From contig CBDHYI010000005.1 in the NCBI GenBank assembly GCA_965275915.1, positions 516,477 to 580,476 of the forward strand: 64,000 nucleotides of DNA, given 5' to 3'. This DNA comes from JBDWFY01 sp965275915. GTDB lineage: Bacteria; Pseudomonadota; Alphaproteobacteria; Rhizobiales; Stappiaceae. Position 1 is the stretch's first letter. Each line of letters opens with the position of its first letter. Under the pieces are notes generated by a model, which was not told the origin of the DNA, did no database searches, and was given only the letters and a program-made list of their open reading frames with translations. Made by a program: the position numbers and the translations under genes. This document shows positions 1 to 9,801 of this stretch, in pieces.

Positions 1-1159
1 AGGGGAAACGACCCACACGGATTTCGTGGCCTGCTTCTTTTGCCTTGGCTTCGGTCAGCCCAACGGAGGCGACCTGCGGATGACAGTAGGTGCAGCCCGG
101 TATCTTGAGCTTGTCCATCGGATGCACGTCAAGACCGGCGATTTTTTCGATACAGATGACACCTTCATGCTCCGCCTTGTGCGCCAGCATCGGTGGACCG
201 GCAACATCGCCGATCGCGTAAAGACCGGCAACATTGGTGCGTCCGAACCCGTCTATAACGATGCATCCACGATCGGTTTTGACGCCGAGCTTTTCAAGAC
301 CGAACCCTTCGATGTTACCCTGAACACCAACCGCTGAAATAACTCGGTCAACCGTCATCGTCTCGGTCTTGCCGTCCTTGAGTTCAACCGAGACGGCCAC
401 ATTGTTCTTGCCCTTCTTGACGGACGCAACTTTCGCTTCCGTCAGAATTTTCATGCCCTGCTTTTCCATCTGTTTGCGGGCAAGCCCTGAGATTTCCTTG
501 TCCTCGACCGGCATGATGGTCGGCATGACCTCAACGACTGTCACATCGACACCCATGGTCTTGTAAAAGGAAGCGAATTCAATACCGATGGCGCCGGAAC
601 CGATAACCAGCATCGACTTTGGCATTTCAGGCGGCACCATCGCTTCAAAATATGTCCAGATCAGCTTGCCGTCCGGCTCAATGCCCGGCAGAGCCCGCGG
701 CCTTGCGCCCGTGGCAATGATAATATGCTTGGCGGAATAATCTCCCGCCCCTTTTGAGCCCTTGGGCGCATTGTCCGTCGCCTTGACCGAGACCTTGCCG
801 CCTCCATTCAGAGAGGCTTCACCCCAAATGACATCGATCTTGTTCTTCTTCATCAGAAAACCGACGCCGGTATTGAGCTGCGAGGACACGCCCCGGGACC
901 GCTTGACAACCGCCGCAGCGTCAAAACCGACTTTTTCAGCGCTCAGACCATAGTCTTTGGCGTGCTGCATATAGTGGTAGATCTCAGCGGACCGCAGCAA
1001 TGCCTTGGTCGGAATACAGCCCCAGTTCAGGCAGATACCGCCCAGGTGCTGCTTTTCGACAATCGCGGTCTTAAATCCAAGCTGAGAGGCACGGATTGCC
1101 GTTACATAGCCGCCAGGGCCTGAGCCAATGACAATGACATCGTAATTCGTATCGGCCAT
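1..1159 (-). CDS. lpdA: Dihydrolipoyl dehydrogenase (E3), 3' end cut by window edge
   Basis: Flavoprotein that reoxidises the dihydrolipoyl groups of the pyruvate dehydrogenase complex with NAD. About 386 N-terminal residues are visible; full-length enzymes are about 465-480, so only the C-terminal part of the dimerisation domain is missing. The start (1157-1159) gives MADTNYDVIVIGSGPGGY with the FAD-binding GxGxxG. The redox disulfide motif GGICLNWGCIPTK follows, then a second dinucleotide fold (VIGSGAIGIEFAS) and the NVAGLYAIGDV FAD motif. It is the last gene of the pdh operon in this window, 162 nt after pdhC. Identification is secure; the third-gene lpdA symbol rests on its position after pdhABC. 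Confidence 0.95.
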   Translation of the reverse strand, partial: MADTNYDVIVIGSGPGGYVTAIRASQLGFKTAIVEKQHLGGICLNWGCIPTKALLRSAEIYHYMQHAKDYGLSAEKVGFDAAAVVKRSRGVSSQLNTGVGFLMKKNKIDVIWGEASLNGGGKVSVKATDNAPKGSKGAGDYSAKHIIIATGARPRALPGIEPDGKLIWTYFEAMVPPEMPKSMLVIGSGAIGIEFASFYKTMGVDVTVVEVMPTIMPVEDKEISGLARKQMEKQGMKILTEAKVASVKKGKNNVAVSVELKDGKTETMTVDRVISAVGVQGNIEGFGLEKLGVKTDRGCIVIDGFGRTNVAGLYAIGDVAGPPMLAHKAEHEGVICIEKIAGLDVHPMDKLKIPGCTYCHPQVASVGLTEAKAKEAGHEIRVGRFP

Positions 1160-1321
1160 GGTTCATTCCTCGGATATTTATGTTCGATTAAAGGACAAAA
1201 TCGGCTGAAACCGTGTCCCGCTCAAGACAGAGAAAAGGCCTGCAGCGAACATGGCGGGCAGGACCGGGGACAATTTGTGCAGTGTCCCAAAATCGATCCT
1301 CCCTGTTTGTTGCATCATCAA

Positions 1322-2623
1322 TCAGACCAGCATGCTCATCGGATTTTCGATATAGCCTTTAAAGGCCTGCAGCAGCTGCGCGCCCAAGGCACCGTCCACC
1401 GCACGGTGATCGGTCGAAAGCGTCACGGTCATAACCGTTCCGACAGCAATCTCGCCATTCTTTACGACAGGCTGCTGAATGCCGGCGCCCACCGCCAGGA
1501 TGGTTGCGTGCGGCGGGTTGATCACAGCGGAAAAGTCCTTGACCCCGAACATGCCCAGATTGGACACAGCCGTCGTTCCGCCCTGATATTCCTGCGGCAT
1601 CAGTTTGCGCTCGCGCGCCCGCTTCGCCAGATCCTTCATTTCACCGGAAATGACGGACAGCGTCTTTTCTTCGGCTTTCCGGATGATGGGGGTGATAAGA
1701 CCGCCATCGATCGATACCGCAACGCCGACATCGGCGTGTTTGTGCATCACCATCCCGGCATCGGTCCAGGAGGCATTGGCATCCGGCACGGCCTTAAGGG
1801 CCAGAGCATGCGCTTTGATAACCATGTCATTGACGGACAGCTTATAGGCGGGCTTGCCGTCCTGGTCCGTCGGGGCACCGTCATTCAGCTGTTTCCGCAA
1901 GGACAGCAGTGCATCAAGATCGCAATCCACCGAAAGGTAGAAGTGCGGCACCTGTTGTTTTGACTCCGTCAGCCGCTTGGCAATTGTCTTGCGCATATTG
2001 TCATGCGGCACGAGATCGTAGCTGCCTTCTTCGAACAGCTTGAGAACCGCATCGCTCGAGACCGGTGCCGGTGCCGCCGCAGACGGTGCTGTAGCGGCCT
2101 TGCCGGTACCGGCGGCAAGCGCGGCTTCGATATCCCGCTTCACGACCCGCCCATGCGGACCTGTTCCGGCAATCTGTGCAAGATCGAGCCCGTTGATGCC
2201 TGCAAGCCGGCGCGCCAGCGGTGAGGCAAATATGCGGGGACCGCCGGCGGACGGCGCCGGAGCCGCCGAGGCAGCGGGTGCAGGGGCTGCAGCTTCAACC
2301 GCAGGAGCCGGAGCAGGCGCGGCGGCCGCAGGGGCCGGTGCTGCACTGGCCGGCGCCGCCGATATGGCGCTTGCATCCTCGCCATCTTCCAGCAGGACCG
2401 CGATCACTTCATTGACCTTGACGCCCTCGGCGCCCTCGTCGATCAGGATCTTGCCGACCGTCCCCTCATCGACGGCCTCCACTTCCATCGTCGCTTTGTC
2501 GGTTTCAATTTCGGCGATCACGTCTCCGGAGGAAACGCTGTCGCCCTCCTTGACGAGCCATTTTGCCAGATTGCCCTCTTCCATTGTCGGAGAGAGTGCC
2601 GGCATGAGAATATTGATAGGCAT
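1322..2623 (-). CDS. pdhC: Pyruvate dehydrogenase E2, dihydrolipoamide acetyltransferase
   Basis: Core of the pyruvate dehydrogenase complex; transfers acetyl from lipoyl-lysine to CoA. 433 residues. There is one N-terminal lipoyl domain (residues 1-80, lipoyl lysine K43 in EIETDKATMEVE), then an Ala/Pro-rich swinging arm. A peripheral-subunit-binding domain follows (ASPLARRLAGINGLDL, about residues 132-168), then the catalytic domain ending with the DHRAVDG active-site motif. The lipoyl domain is almost identical to that on the upstream E1 beta gene. It begins 20 nt after pdhB stops and is co-transcribed with it. Family assignment is certain. Confidence 0.97.
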   Translation of the reverse strand: MPINILMPALSPTMEEGNLAKWLVKEGDSVSSGDVIAEIETDKATMEVEAVDEGTVGKILIDEGAEGVKVNEVIAVLLEDGEDASAISAAPASAAPAPAAAAPAPAPAVEAAAPAPAASAAPAPSAGGPRIFASPLARRLAGINGLDLAQIAGTGPHGRVVKRDIEAALAAGTGKAATAPSAAAPAPVSSDAVLKLFEEGSYDLVPHDNMRKTIAKRLTESKQQVPHFYLSVDCDLDALLSLRKQLNDGAPTDQDGKPAYKLSVNDMVIKAHALALKAVPDANASWTDAGMVMHKHADVGVAVSIDGGLITPIIRKAEEKTLSVISGEMKDLAKRARERKLMPQEYQGGTTAVSNLGMFGVKDFSAVINPPHATILAVGAGIQQPVVKNGEIAVGTVMTVTLSTDHRAVDGALGAQLLQAFKGYIENPMSMLV

Positions 2624-2643
2624 TGCTGGGTCCTCTCAGGCAA

Positions 2644-4017
2644 TCAGGCGTAGGTGACCGCTTTCACGGCATCAATCACTTCGGCGACGTTCGGCAAGGC
2701 CAGTTTCTCAAGATTGGCCGCATAGGGCATCGGAACATCCTTGCCCGTCACCCGGGCGACCGGCGCATCCAGGTAATCAAAGGCCCTGGACATGACCTGA
2801 TACGCAATCTCCGAAGAGATTGAACAGACAGGCCACCCTTCTTCCACCGTCACGCAACGGCCCGTTTTGACAACGGAGGCGATGACCGTATCGATATCAA
2901 GCGGCCTTAGAGAACGCAGATCGATGACTTCCGCCGAAATACCCATTCCGGCCAGTTCCTGCGCGGCCTGCAGCGTGTAGGTCATTCCGATGCCGAAGGA
3001 AACGAGCGTGACGTCGGAGCCGGCCTGCACAATCTTCGCCTTGCCGATCGGCAGAACATAGTCATCCAGTTTCGGCACCTCGAACGAATGGCCGTAAAGG
3101 ATTTCGTTTTCAAGGAAGACAACCGGATTCGGATCACGGATTGCAGCCTTCAAAAGGCCTTTGGCGTCGGCGGCGGAGTAAGGCTGCACAACGTGCAGAC
3201 CCGGGATCTGCGAATACCAGGCAGCATAATCCTGGCTGTGCTGGGCGGCAACGCGGGAGGCGGCACCGTTCGGTCCGCGGAAAACGATGGAGCACCCCAT
3301 CTGTCCGCCCGACATGTAAAGCGTCTTGGCCGCAGAGTTGATGATCTGGTCTATCGCCTGCATGGCGAAATTGAAGGTCATGAACTCGACAATCGGCTTG
3401 AGGCCCGACAGTGCGGCGCCAACACCCACGCCTGTGAAACCGTGCTCGGTGATGGGCGTATCGACGACGCGCCGGTCGCCGAATTCGTCAAGCAGCCCTT
3501 GCGTGATTTTATAAGCACCCTGGTACTCGGCAACTTCCTCGCCCATAACGAAGACGTCTTCATCCCGGCGCATTTCCTCGGCCATGGCATCGCGAAGCGC
3601 TTCACGAACCGTCAGTGTGACCATTTCGGTACCGGCGGGTATGTCGGGGTCGGCATGCGGTTCGGGCGCTGCGGGTGCTGCCGCAACCGGTTCAGCAGCC
3701 GGAGCAGGTGCCGCATCTGCGGCGGGCGCAGCCGGCGCGGCGGCCGGAGCCGCATCGATTGCACCGGCATCTTCGCCGTCTTCCAGAAGGACCGCAATGC
3801 GGGTGTTCACCGCTACGCCTTCGGTTCCTTCGGTAACGAGAATTTTGCCGAGCACACCCTCATCCACGGCTTCCACTTCCATAGTCGCCTTGTCGGTTTC
3901 AATTTCAGCGATCACATCCCCCGCAGAAACAGTATCACCTTCTTTGACGAGCCACTTGGCGAGATTGCCCTCTTCCATCGTCGGAGAGAGAGCCGGCATC
4001 AGAATATCAACAGGCAT
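2644..4017 (-). CDS. pdhB: Pyruvate dehydrogenase E1 beta with fused N-terminal lipoyl domain
   Basis: Beta subunit of the thiamine-diphosphate-dependent pyruvate decarboxylase component. The start at 4017 (MPVDILMPALSP) is preferred over an in-frame ATG 42 nt upstream because it follows a GGAGAGG ribosome-binding site and matches the lipoyl-domain start of pdhC. 457 residues: lipoyl domain (1-80, K43), Ala/Pro linker to about residue 135, then a transketolase-type beta domain (from VTLTVREALRDAMAEEM) and the C-terminal transketolase domain. Plain E1 beta is about 330 residues; the extra 130 are the lipoyl domain and linker, an arrangement known from rhizobia and other alphaproteobacteria. 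Confidence 0.97.
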   Translation of the reverse strand: MPVDILMPALSPTMEEGNLAKWLVKEGDTVSAGDVIAEIETDKATMEVEAVDEGVLGKILVTEGTEGVAVNTRIAVLLEDGEDAGAIDAAPAAAPAAPAADAAPAPAAEPVAAAPAAPEPHADPDIPAGTEMVTLTVREALRDAMAEEMRRDEDVFVMGEEVAEYQGAYKITQGLLDEFGDRRVVDTPITEHGFTGVGVGAALSGLKPIVEFMTFNFAMQAIDQIINSAAKTLYMSGGQMGCSIVFRGPNGAASRVAAQHSQDYAAWYSQIPGLHVVQPYSAADAKGLLKAAIRDPNPVVFLENEILYGHSFEVPKLDDYVLPIGKAKIVQAGSDVTLVSFGIGMTYTLQAAQELAGMGISAEVIDLRSLRPLDIDTVIASVVKTGRCVTVEEGWPVCSISSEIAYQVMSRAFDYLDAPVARVTGKDVPMPYAANLEKLALPNVAEVIDAVKAVTYA

Positions 4018-4037
4018 TGTTCGTTTTCCTCTCCAAC

Positions 4038-5081
4038 TCAGCGAACGACATCGGTCCACAGCTCTTCGGGAGCCGGTTCCGGGTCAGTTTGTGCAAATTC
4101 GGCCGCATCCGCGACGATCGCGCGGACGTCCTTGTCGATCGCTTTCAGATCGTCTTCACTGGCCCACTTCTTATCCAGGAGACGAGCCCGCACCTGCTCG
4201 ATCGGATCATGTTCCGTCCGCATTTTCTGCACTTCGTCTTTCGAGCGATACTTTGCAGGGTCGGACATGGAGTGACCGCGATAACGGTACGTGATCATTT
4301 CAAGGATGTAAGGGCCGTTGCCGTCCCGAGCATGGGCGAGCGCCTTTTCGCCGGCCGCCATAACAGCCCGGACATCCATTCCGTCCACCTGTTCGCCCGG
4401 AATGCCCATCGATGAACCGCGCTGGGAGAGGTTGGTTGTCGCCGAAGCCCGCTCCACGCTGGTGCCCATGCCATACTTGTTGTTTTCAATGACATACACC
4501 ACCGGCAGATCCCAGAGTTCAGCCATATTGAAACTCTCATAGACCTGGCCCTGGTTGGAGGCGCCGTCTCCGAAGTAGGTTACGGAGACCGTACCGTCCT
4601 TGCGGTAACGGTTCGCGAAGGCAAGTCCGGTCCCCAGAGAAACCTGCGCTCCGACGATGCCGTTGCCGCCGTAGAAGTTTTCCTCCTTGGAGAACATATG
4701 CATGGACCCACCCTTGCCGCGGGAATATCCGTTCCGTCGGCCGGTCAGTTCCGCCATCACGCCGCGCGCCTCCATGCCGACTGAAAGCATATGGCCGTGA
4801 TCCCGATATCCGGTGATCACCTGGTCGCCGGGCTTCATTGCCATCTGCATACCGACAACAACCGCTTCCTGGCCGATATAAAGGTGACAAAACCCGCCGA
4901 TAAGGCCCATGCCGTACAGCTGGCCGGTCTTCTCTTCGAAACGCCGGATCAACAGCATTTCCCTGTAGGCGTCAAGTTCCTGTTCTTTGGTGAAATCTGC
5001 CGGAGCAGTTGCTGCGGTGCTGCTTTTTCGGGAAGCGCCTTTCGAACGCGCTCCCGACCTGGTGGACTTGGTAGCTGCCAT
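4038..5081 (-). CDS. pdhA: Pyruvate dehydrogenase E1 alpha subunit
   Basis: Binds thiamine diphosphate and decarboxylates pyruvate together with PdhB. 347 residues. A basic, Ser/Ala-rich N-terminal extension of about 30 residues precedes the E1-alpha domain. The TPP motif (GDGASNQGQVYESFN) and the YRGHSMSDPAKYRSKDE active-site loop are intact. It heads the pdhABC-lpdA operon. The AT-rich 180-bp stretch upstream (5082-5261) contains a minus-strand TTGACA at 5147-5152, a possible -35 box with no clear -10, so the promoter is only suggested. Confidence 0.97.
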   Translation of the reverse strand: MAATKSTRSGARSKGASRKSSTAATAPADFTKEQELDAYREMLLIRRFEEKTGQLYGMGLIGGFCHLYIGQEAVVVGMQMAMKPGDQVITGYRDHGHMLSVGMEARGVMAELTGRRNGYSRGKGGSMHMFSKEENFYGGNGIVGAQVSLGTGLAFANRYRKDGTVSVTYFGDGASNQGQVYESFNMAELWDLPVVYVIENNKYGMGTSVERASATTNLSQRGSSMGIPGEQVDGMDVRAVMAAGEKALAHARDGNGPYILEMITYRYRGHSMSDPAKYRSKDEVQKMRTEHDPIEQVRARLLDKKWASEDDLKAIDKDVRAIVADAAEFAQTDPEPAPEELWTDVVR

Positions 5082-5261
5082 AACCCTCGTCTTTTTTACT
5101 GTGGCGTTTCCTCACAAGAATGTAGCGGAAAGTAACTCACGTCGGCTGTCAATCCAATATCATTGACTCCTGTCTAATTGGGATTTTAACTTACTGAAAA
5201 ATTTGAAGTTATTATAATAAACTGAAAATAAGTTAATTATTAAAGATAAACTTTAAATCAG

Positions 5262-5609
5262 TTAATCATAGTACGAGATGGTGCGACGCAAAATGGCAAC
5301 TTCATTCGGATGCAGGAGATTGAGGCTGGCCCGTGCCCTCTCGTCGATCATATCCGGGTCCAGACTCTCCGGACGCAACAGAGTAACACGCTCTTCCAGT
5401 TTCATACGCCGAACAACCAGATCGTCAAGAACAACCTGCAGTTCAGCCGCCTGTCGCTCATAGCGTTCCCGGCCGACCAGACCATATTGGCCGTTGAGGG
5501 CATGGAAACCAAAATAGGCCAGAATGCCGAGTGTGGCTGTCGGCAAAATCAGTCGTGTCAGAACAGACTTTTTACGATGGCGGGTGGCAACAGATCGGTA
5601 CAAGGGCAA
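5262..5609 (-). CDS. FtsB/DivIC-like septum formation initiator protein
   Basis: Small bitopic membrane protein of the septum formation initiator family, which in other bacteria bridges FtsL and FtsQ in the divisome. 115 residues: short basic cytoplasmic N-terminus, one membrane segment (about residues 19-37, LTRLILPTATLGILAYFGF), then a predicted coiled coil (about 50-85, ERQAAELQVVLDDLVVRR) and a short C-terminal region. Its place just upstream of pdhA is the usual alphaproteobacterial arrangement. A 180-bp AT-rich gap separates it from pdhA, so the two may be transcribed separately. Confidence 0.85.
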   Translation of the reverse strand: MPLYRSVATRHRKKSVLTRLILPTATLGILAYFGFHALNGQYGLVGRERYERQAAELQVVLDDLVVRRMKLEERVTLLRPESLDPDMIDERARASLNLLHPNEVAILRRTISYYD

Positions 5610-5747
5610 GACCTACGCATTACAAATTCGGCCGGTTGGGACACAATGCGCAAACGATCTTAAAAGAGCGTTTCCGAACAAGGTAAATTTGCCGGTAAGG
5701 CCTGTGACGACAGGTGCACCCCGGGGCTGCGACGCTTCGATCCGTGC

Positions 5748-8700
5748 TTATGCAGCCTTTTGTTCCGCTTCGGATATTTTCACAAGCTTGCTTAAAATCG
5801 TCGCGGCACCGGCAAGCCTTTTCTCAGCGTCGGGCCAGTCCCGCGTCAGGACCACCCTCTGATCGGGCCGGATCTTGCCAAGCACGCCCTGCTCGGTCAC
5901 ATAAGCAACAAGTTCCGGAGGATTGGCAAATATGTTGTTTCGGAACGCAACAACGATCCCCTTCGGTCCGGCATCGATCTTTTCGACATTCGCCTTGCGG
6001 CACAGTCCTTTGATGAAGACGATTTTCAGGAGATGTTCGACCTCCTCGGGCAACGTTCCAAATCGGTCGATCAACTCCGCACCGAACGCATCGATTTCAT
6101 CCGCTTCGATCAGGTCGCCAAGTCGCCGATAGAGCGACAAGCGCACTTGCAGATCCGGAACATAGGCCTCGGGAATGAGAACGGGCGTGCCGATTGAAAT
6201 CTGCGGGGACCATTGTTCTTCGCTCTCTCCCGCACCGCCTTCACGCAACTGCGCGACTGCCTCTTCCAGCATCTGCTGATAGAGCTCAAATCCGACTTCC
6301 TTGATATGGCCCGATTGCTCCTCTCCCAGGAGGTTACCCGACCCGCGGATATCCAGGTCGTGACTGGCGAGCTGGAACCCGGCGCCGAGTGTTTCCAGCG
6401 ATTGCAGCACCTTGAGGCGACGCTCAGCCGTTGGGGTCAGTGTCTTGTTGGCCGGCACGGTGAAAAGCGCATAGGCGCGTGTCTTCGACCGGCCGACACG
6501 GCCGCGGATCTGGTACATTTGAGAAAGACCGAACATGTCAGCCCGGTGAACGATCAGCGTATTGGCGGTTGGGACATCCAGTCCGGACTCAACAATGGTC
6601 GTTGACAGCAGAACATCGTACTGGCCGTCGTAAAAGGCGTTCATGACATCATCCAACTCACCCGGCGGCATTTGACCGTGCGCCACGGCAACCTTGAGCT
6701 CGGGAACCTGTTCCGCCAGAAACTGCCGGATGTCCGCAATGTCCGCCACCCGAGGACAGACATAGAAAGCCTGTCCACCCCGATAGCGTTCACGCAGCAG
6801 CGCTTCACGCACAACAAGCGGATCGAACGGCGAAATGAAAGTCCTGACCGCAAGACGGTCGACCGGCGGGGTCGCGATCAGCGACAGTTCCCGCACGCCG
6901 GTCAAGGCCAGTTGAAGTGTGCGGGGGATCGGTGTCGCCGTCAGGGTCAGCACATGGACATCATCTTTGAGTTCCTTAAGACGTTCCTTGTGCTTCACGC
7001 CGAAATGCTGCTCTTCATCGATAATCAGCAGTGCAAGATCCCGGAACTTGATGGATTTACCCAGCAGCGCATGGGTTCCGACCACCACGTCAACCGTTCC
7101 ATCGGCAAGATCTTTTTTTGTCTGACTGAGTTCCCTTGTCGAGACCAGCCTTGATGCGTGCGCAACCTTGATCGGCAGGCCCTTAAAACGCTCGCTGAAG
7201 GTTTTGTAATGCTGCCGCGCCAATAGAGTGGTCGGAACCACGACGGCAACCTGCCGGCCGGTAATGGCCGTCATGAAGGCGGCACGCAGCGCAACCTCTG
7301 TCTTCCCAAATCCCACATCACCGCAGACCAGCCGGTCCATCGGCTTGCCGTTGGCGAGATCGTCAATAACCGCCTCAATTGTGTTGAGCTGATCTTCGGT
7401 CTCTTCATAGGGAAACCGGGCTGCAAATTCGTCATAAAGACCATCGGGGGGTGCGATGATCGGCGCGGAACGCATCGCCCGGGCCGCCGCGGTTTTGATC
7501 AGCGCATCCGCCATATCGCGGATCCGCTTTTTCATTTTCGACTTGCGGGCCTGCCAGGCGCCACCGCCAAGGCGATCGAGTTGCGCAACCGTTTCTTCGG
7601 AGCCGTAGCGCGTCAGAAGCTCGATGTTCTCGACCGGCAAATAGAGTTTGTCGCCGCCGTGATACTGGAGTTCCAGGCAGTCATGGGGTGCCCCGGCCGC
7701 CTCGATCGTTTTCAACCCGAGAAAGCGACCGATTCCGTGATCCACATGAACGACCAGGTCCCCTTCGGACAGACTGGACGCCTCGGTCAGGAAATCGGAC
7801 GCCTTGCGATTCCTGCGACGCTTGCGAACCAGCCGGTCACCCAGAATGTCCTGCTCGCCGATAACCGCCAGATTGCCGATTTCAAATCCGTGTTCGATAC
7901 CCAGAAGACCCAGCGCCGTCATCGTCGCAGGCAGCGCGCGCATCGCAGGATAGGTTTCGACCGGAACCGCGTTTGCAAGTCCGTGATCGGCCAGAACCTG
8001 CGCCAGCCGCTCGCGGGCTCCCTCGCTCCAACAGGCAACAAGGATGCGTTTTTTCTGCTCTCGCAGCTCTGTAAAATGGCGGATGGCCGCATCGAATATA
8101 TTGACGTCGCCGGCGGCCCGTTCGGCGGCAAAGTTCCGTCCGGCCTTGCCGCCCAGTTCAATGATATTGCCCTGACCCTCAGGCAGTGAAAACGGAGACA
8201 GGCGCGCCGTCGTTCTGTCGGCAATCAGTGTCGTCCATTCTTCGCGCTGAAGATAAAGACCTTCCGGCGCAATCGGCTTGTAGGGCACGGAACCGCTGGT
8301 CTGACCGATATTCTGTGCCTCGTGCCTTGCCTGAAAATGATCCTCAATCTGATCGATCCGCTCATTGACGGCATCGCCGGTCAGATGATCGACCACAACC
8401 GGTGCGTTCCCGACATAATCGAAGATGGTCGCAAGCTGGTCATGGAACAACGGCAGCCAATGCTCCATACCGGCATAGCGGCGCCCGTCGCTGATCGTCT
8501 GATAGAGAACATCGTCGCGGTCAGCAGCGCCGAAACGGGCGACGTAATTGCGGCGAAAGCGCGAAACCGTATCAGCCTCAAGAGCTGTCTCGCTCATCGG
8601 CACCAGATCCAGTTGTTTGAGCTGGCCACTGGTGCGCTGGGTCTCAGGTTCGAAAGTCCGGATGGATTCCAGCGTATCGCCGAAAAAGTCGAGCCGAATC

Positions 8701-9260
8701 GGTGCATCCGTTCCAGGAGAAAACAAATCGAGAATACCGCCCCGCACGGCATATTCCCCGGTCTCGCGTACTGTTCCGCTGCGGAAAAACCCGTTTTCCT
8801 CAAGCCACCGGACAAGCGTGTCCATCGAAACCTGATTGCCCGGTGCAAGACTAAAGACCTGCGCTCCGACCCAATCCCTGACGGGAACACGCTGCAGCGC
8901 CGCGTTAACGGTCGTTACCAGTATGGACGATGCCTTGTCGTCCGAGCCTTCGCCGCGGGCGAGTTTGCCAAGCAGACTGAGCCGGGCAGCGACAATGGAC
9001 GCGTTGGGTGAAACACGGTCATAGGGCAGACAGTCCCATGCCGGAAAAGACAGAACATCGATACCGGGATCGAAAAACCGGATCGCATCGGACACCGTTT
9101 GCATATGCTGGGCGTCACGGGCGACGAAAACCAGGCTGACCGGTTTAGAAACCGTACTTTCCCGTGCCAGCTCCGCCAGAACCATGGCCTCCGCGCCGTC
9201 CGGAACTGAACAGAGTGTTGCATTAGTGTGTCTTTTGAAAAAGCCCTTCAGTGCTTTCAC
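5748..9260 (-). CDS. mfd: Transcription-repair coupling factor Mfd
   Basis: ATP-dependent DNA translocase that removes RNA polymerase stalled at lesions and recruits UvrA. 1170 residues, the usual family length. In order: UvrB-like N-terminal domains, the CarD/RID polymerase-interaction domain (GDLVVHVDHGIGRFLGLKTI), superfamily-2 helicase motif I (CGDVGFGKTEVALRAA) and the DEEQHFG motif II, motif III TATPIPRTL, the second RecA lobe (VESGLDVPTANT), the QIRGRVGRS motif and the C-terminal TRCF domain. It lies 30 nt downstream of sdhE on the same strand, so the two are probably co-transcribed. Confidence 0.97.
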   Translation of the reverse strand: MKALKGFFKRHTNATLCSVPDGAEAMVLAELARESTVSKPVSLVFVARDAQHMQTVSDAIRFFDPGIDVLSFPAWDCLPYDRVSPNASIVAARLSLLGKLARGEGSDDKASSILVTTVNAALQRVPVRDWVGAQVFSLAPGNQVSMDTLVRWLEENGFFRSGTVRETGEYAVRGGILDLFSPGTDAPIRLDFFGDTLESIRTFEPETQRTSGQLKQLDLVPMSETALEADTVSRFRRNYVARFGAADRDDVLYQTISDGRRYAGMEHWLPLFHDQLATIFDYVGNAPVVVDHLTGDAVNERIDQIEDHFQARHEAQNIGQTSGSVPYKPIAPEGLYLQREEWTTLIADRTTARLSPFSLPEGQGNIIELGGKAGRNFAAERAAGDVNIFDAAIRHFTELREQKKRILVACWSEGARERLAQVLADHGLANAVPVETYPAMRALPATMTALGLLGIEHGFEIGNLAVIGEQDILGDRLVRKRRRNRKASDFLTEASSLSEGDLVVHVDHGIGRFLGLKTIEAAGAPHDCLELQYHGGDKLYLPVENIELLTRYGSEETVAQLDRLGGGAWQARKSKMKKRIRDMADALIKTAAARAMRSAPIIAPPDGLYDEFAARFPYEETEDQLNTIEAVIDDLANGKPMDRLVCGDVGFGKTEVALRAAFMTAITGRQVAVVVPTTLLARQHYKTFSERFKGLPIKVAHASRLVSTRELSQTKKDLADGTVDVVVGTHALLGKSIKFRDLALLIIDEEQHFGVKHKERLKELKDDVHVLTLTATPIPRTLQLALTGVRELSLIATPPVDRLAVRTFISPFDPLVVREALLRERYRGGQAFYVCPRVADIADIRQFLAEQVPELKVAVAHGQMPPGELDDVMNAFYDGQYDVLLSTTIVESGLDVPTANTLIVHRADMFGLSQMYQIRGRVGRSKTRAYALFTVPANKTLTPTAERRLKVLQSLETLGAGFQLASHDLDIRGSGNLLGEEQSGHIKEVGFELYQQMLEEAVAQLREGGAGESEEQWSPQISIGTPVLIPEAYVPDLQVRLSLYRRLGDLIEADEIDAFGAELIDRFGTLPEEVEHLLKIVFIKGLCRKANVEKIDAGPKGIVVAFRNNIFANPPELVAYVTEQGVLGKIRPDQRVVLTRDWPDAEKRLAGAATILSKLVKISEAEQKAA

Positions 9261-9290
9261 GTCGCTTGACCCGTTCTTGCCGATGGTGAC

Positions 9291-9584
9291 TTATCGTCCG
9301 GCCGCTTCGCCTTCGTGGAACGCCAGAATATCCTGGAAAATCCCGTCCCGGACATCTTCCGGCGCGGCCTTGCGACCACTCATCCAGGCAAAGAGCTCCT
9401 GATCTCCGATTTCCATCAGGGCTTCCAGAGAATCCAGTTGGTCCTCGGTCAAAGAGACCAGACGCGCGTCGGCGAACCGTCCCAGAAGCAGATCCATCTC
9501 CTTCATGCCCCGGTGCCAACAGCGGAACAGGATGCGCCTGCGCCGGACATCCAGTTCGCTCGTGCTTAATGTCGACCCGCTCAT
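9291..9584 (-). CDS. sdhE: FAD assembly factor SdhE (SDH5 family)
   Basis: Small protein that promotes covalent FAD attachment to the succinate dehydrogenase flavoprotein. The start at 9584 (MSGSTLSTSELD) is chosen because it gives 97 residues, close to the family's 85-100. The longer reading starting at 9905 would overlap the beginning of recG on the other strand and adds non-family sequence. The key motif RGMKEMDLLLGRF (RGxxE) is intact, followed by the acidic helical region ending DILAFHEGEAAGR. It sits between mfd and the divergent recG, the arrangement typical of rhizobia. Confidence 0.93.
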   Translation of the reverse strand: MSGSTLSTSELDVRRRRILFRCWHRGMKEMDLLLGRFADARLVSLTEDQLDSLEALMEIGDQELFAWMSGRKAAPEDVRDGIFQDILAFHEGEAAGR

Positions 9585-9801
9585 ATCGTCCTGTCCGTTA
9601 ATCGGAGTCTCATTCCGGCTCGTTGTATACAGAGACCGTGCATTCATGTCAGCGCAAATTGTCTTGCCTGCGTGCGAAATCTGAATCGCCGGCCTTATCG
9701 AAAAGCCCGTATTGCCTGACAGGCATGGAACATGCCAATAAACATATCGGGAGTGCCCGCTTCGCACAGCCATCACGATCATCAACCCGGGCAAAGGAAC
9801 A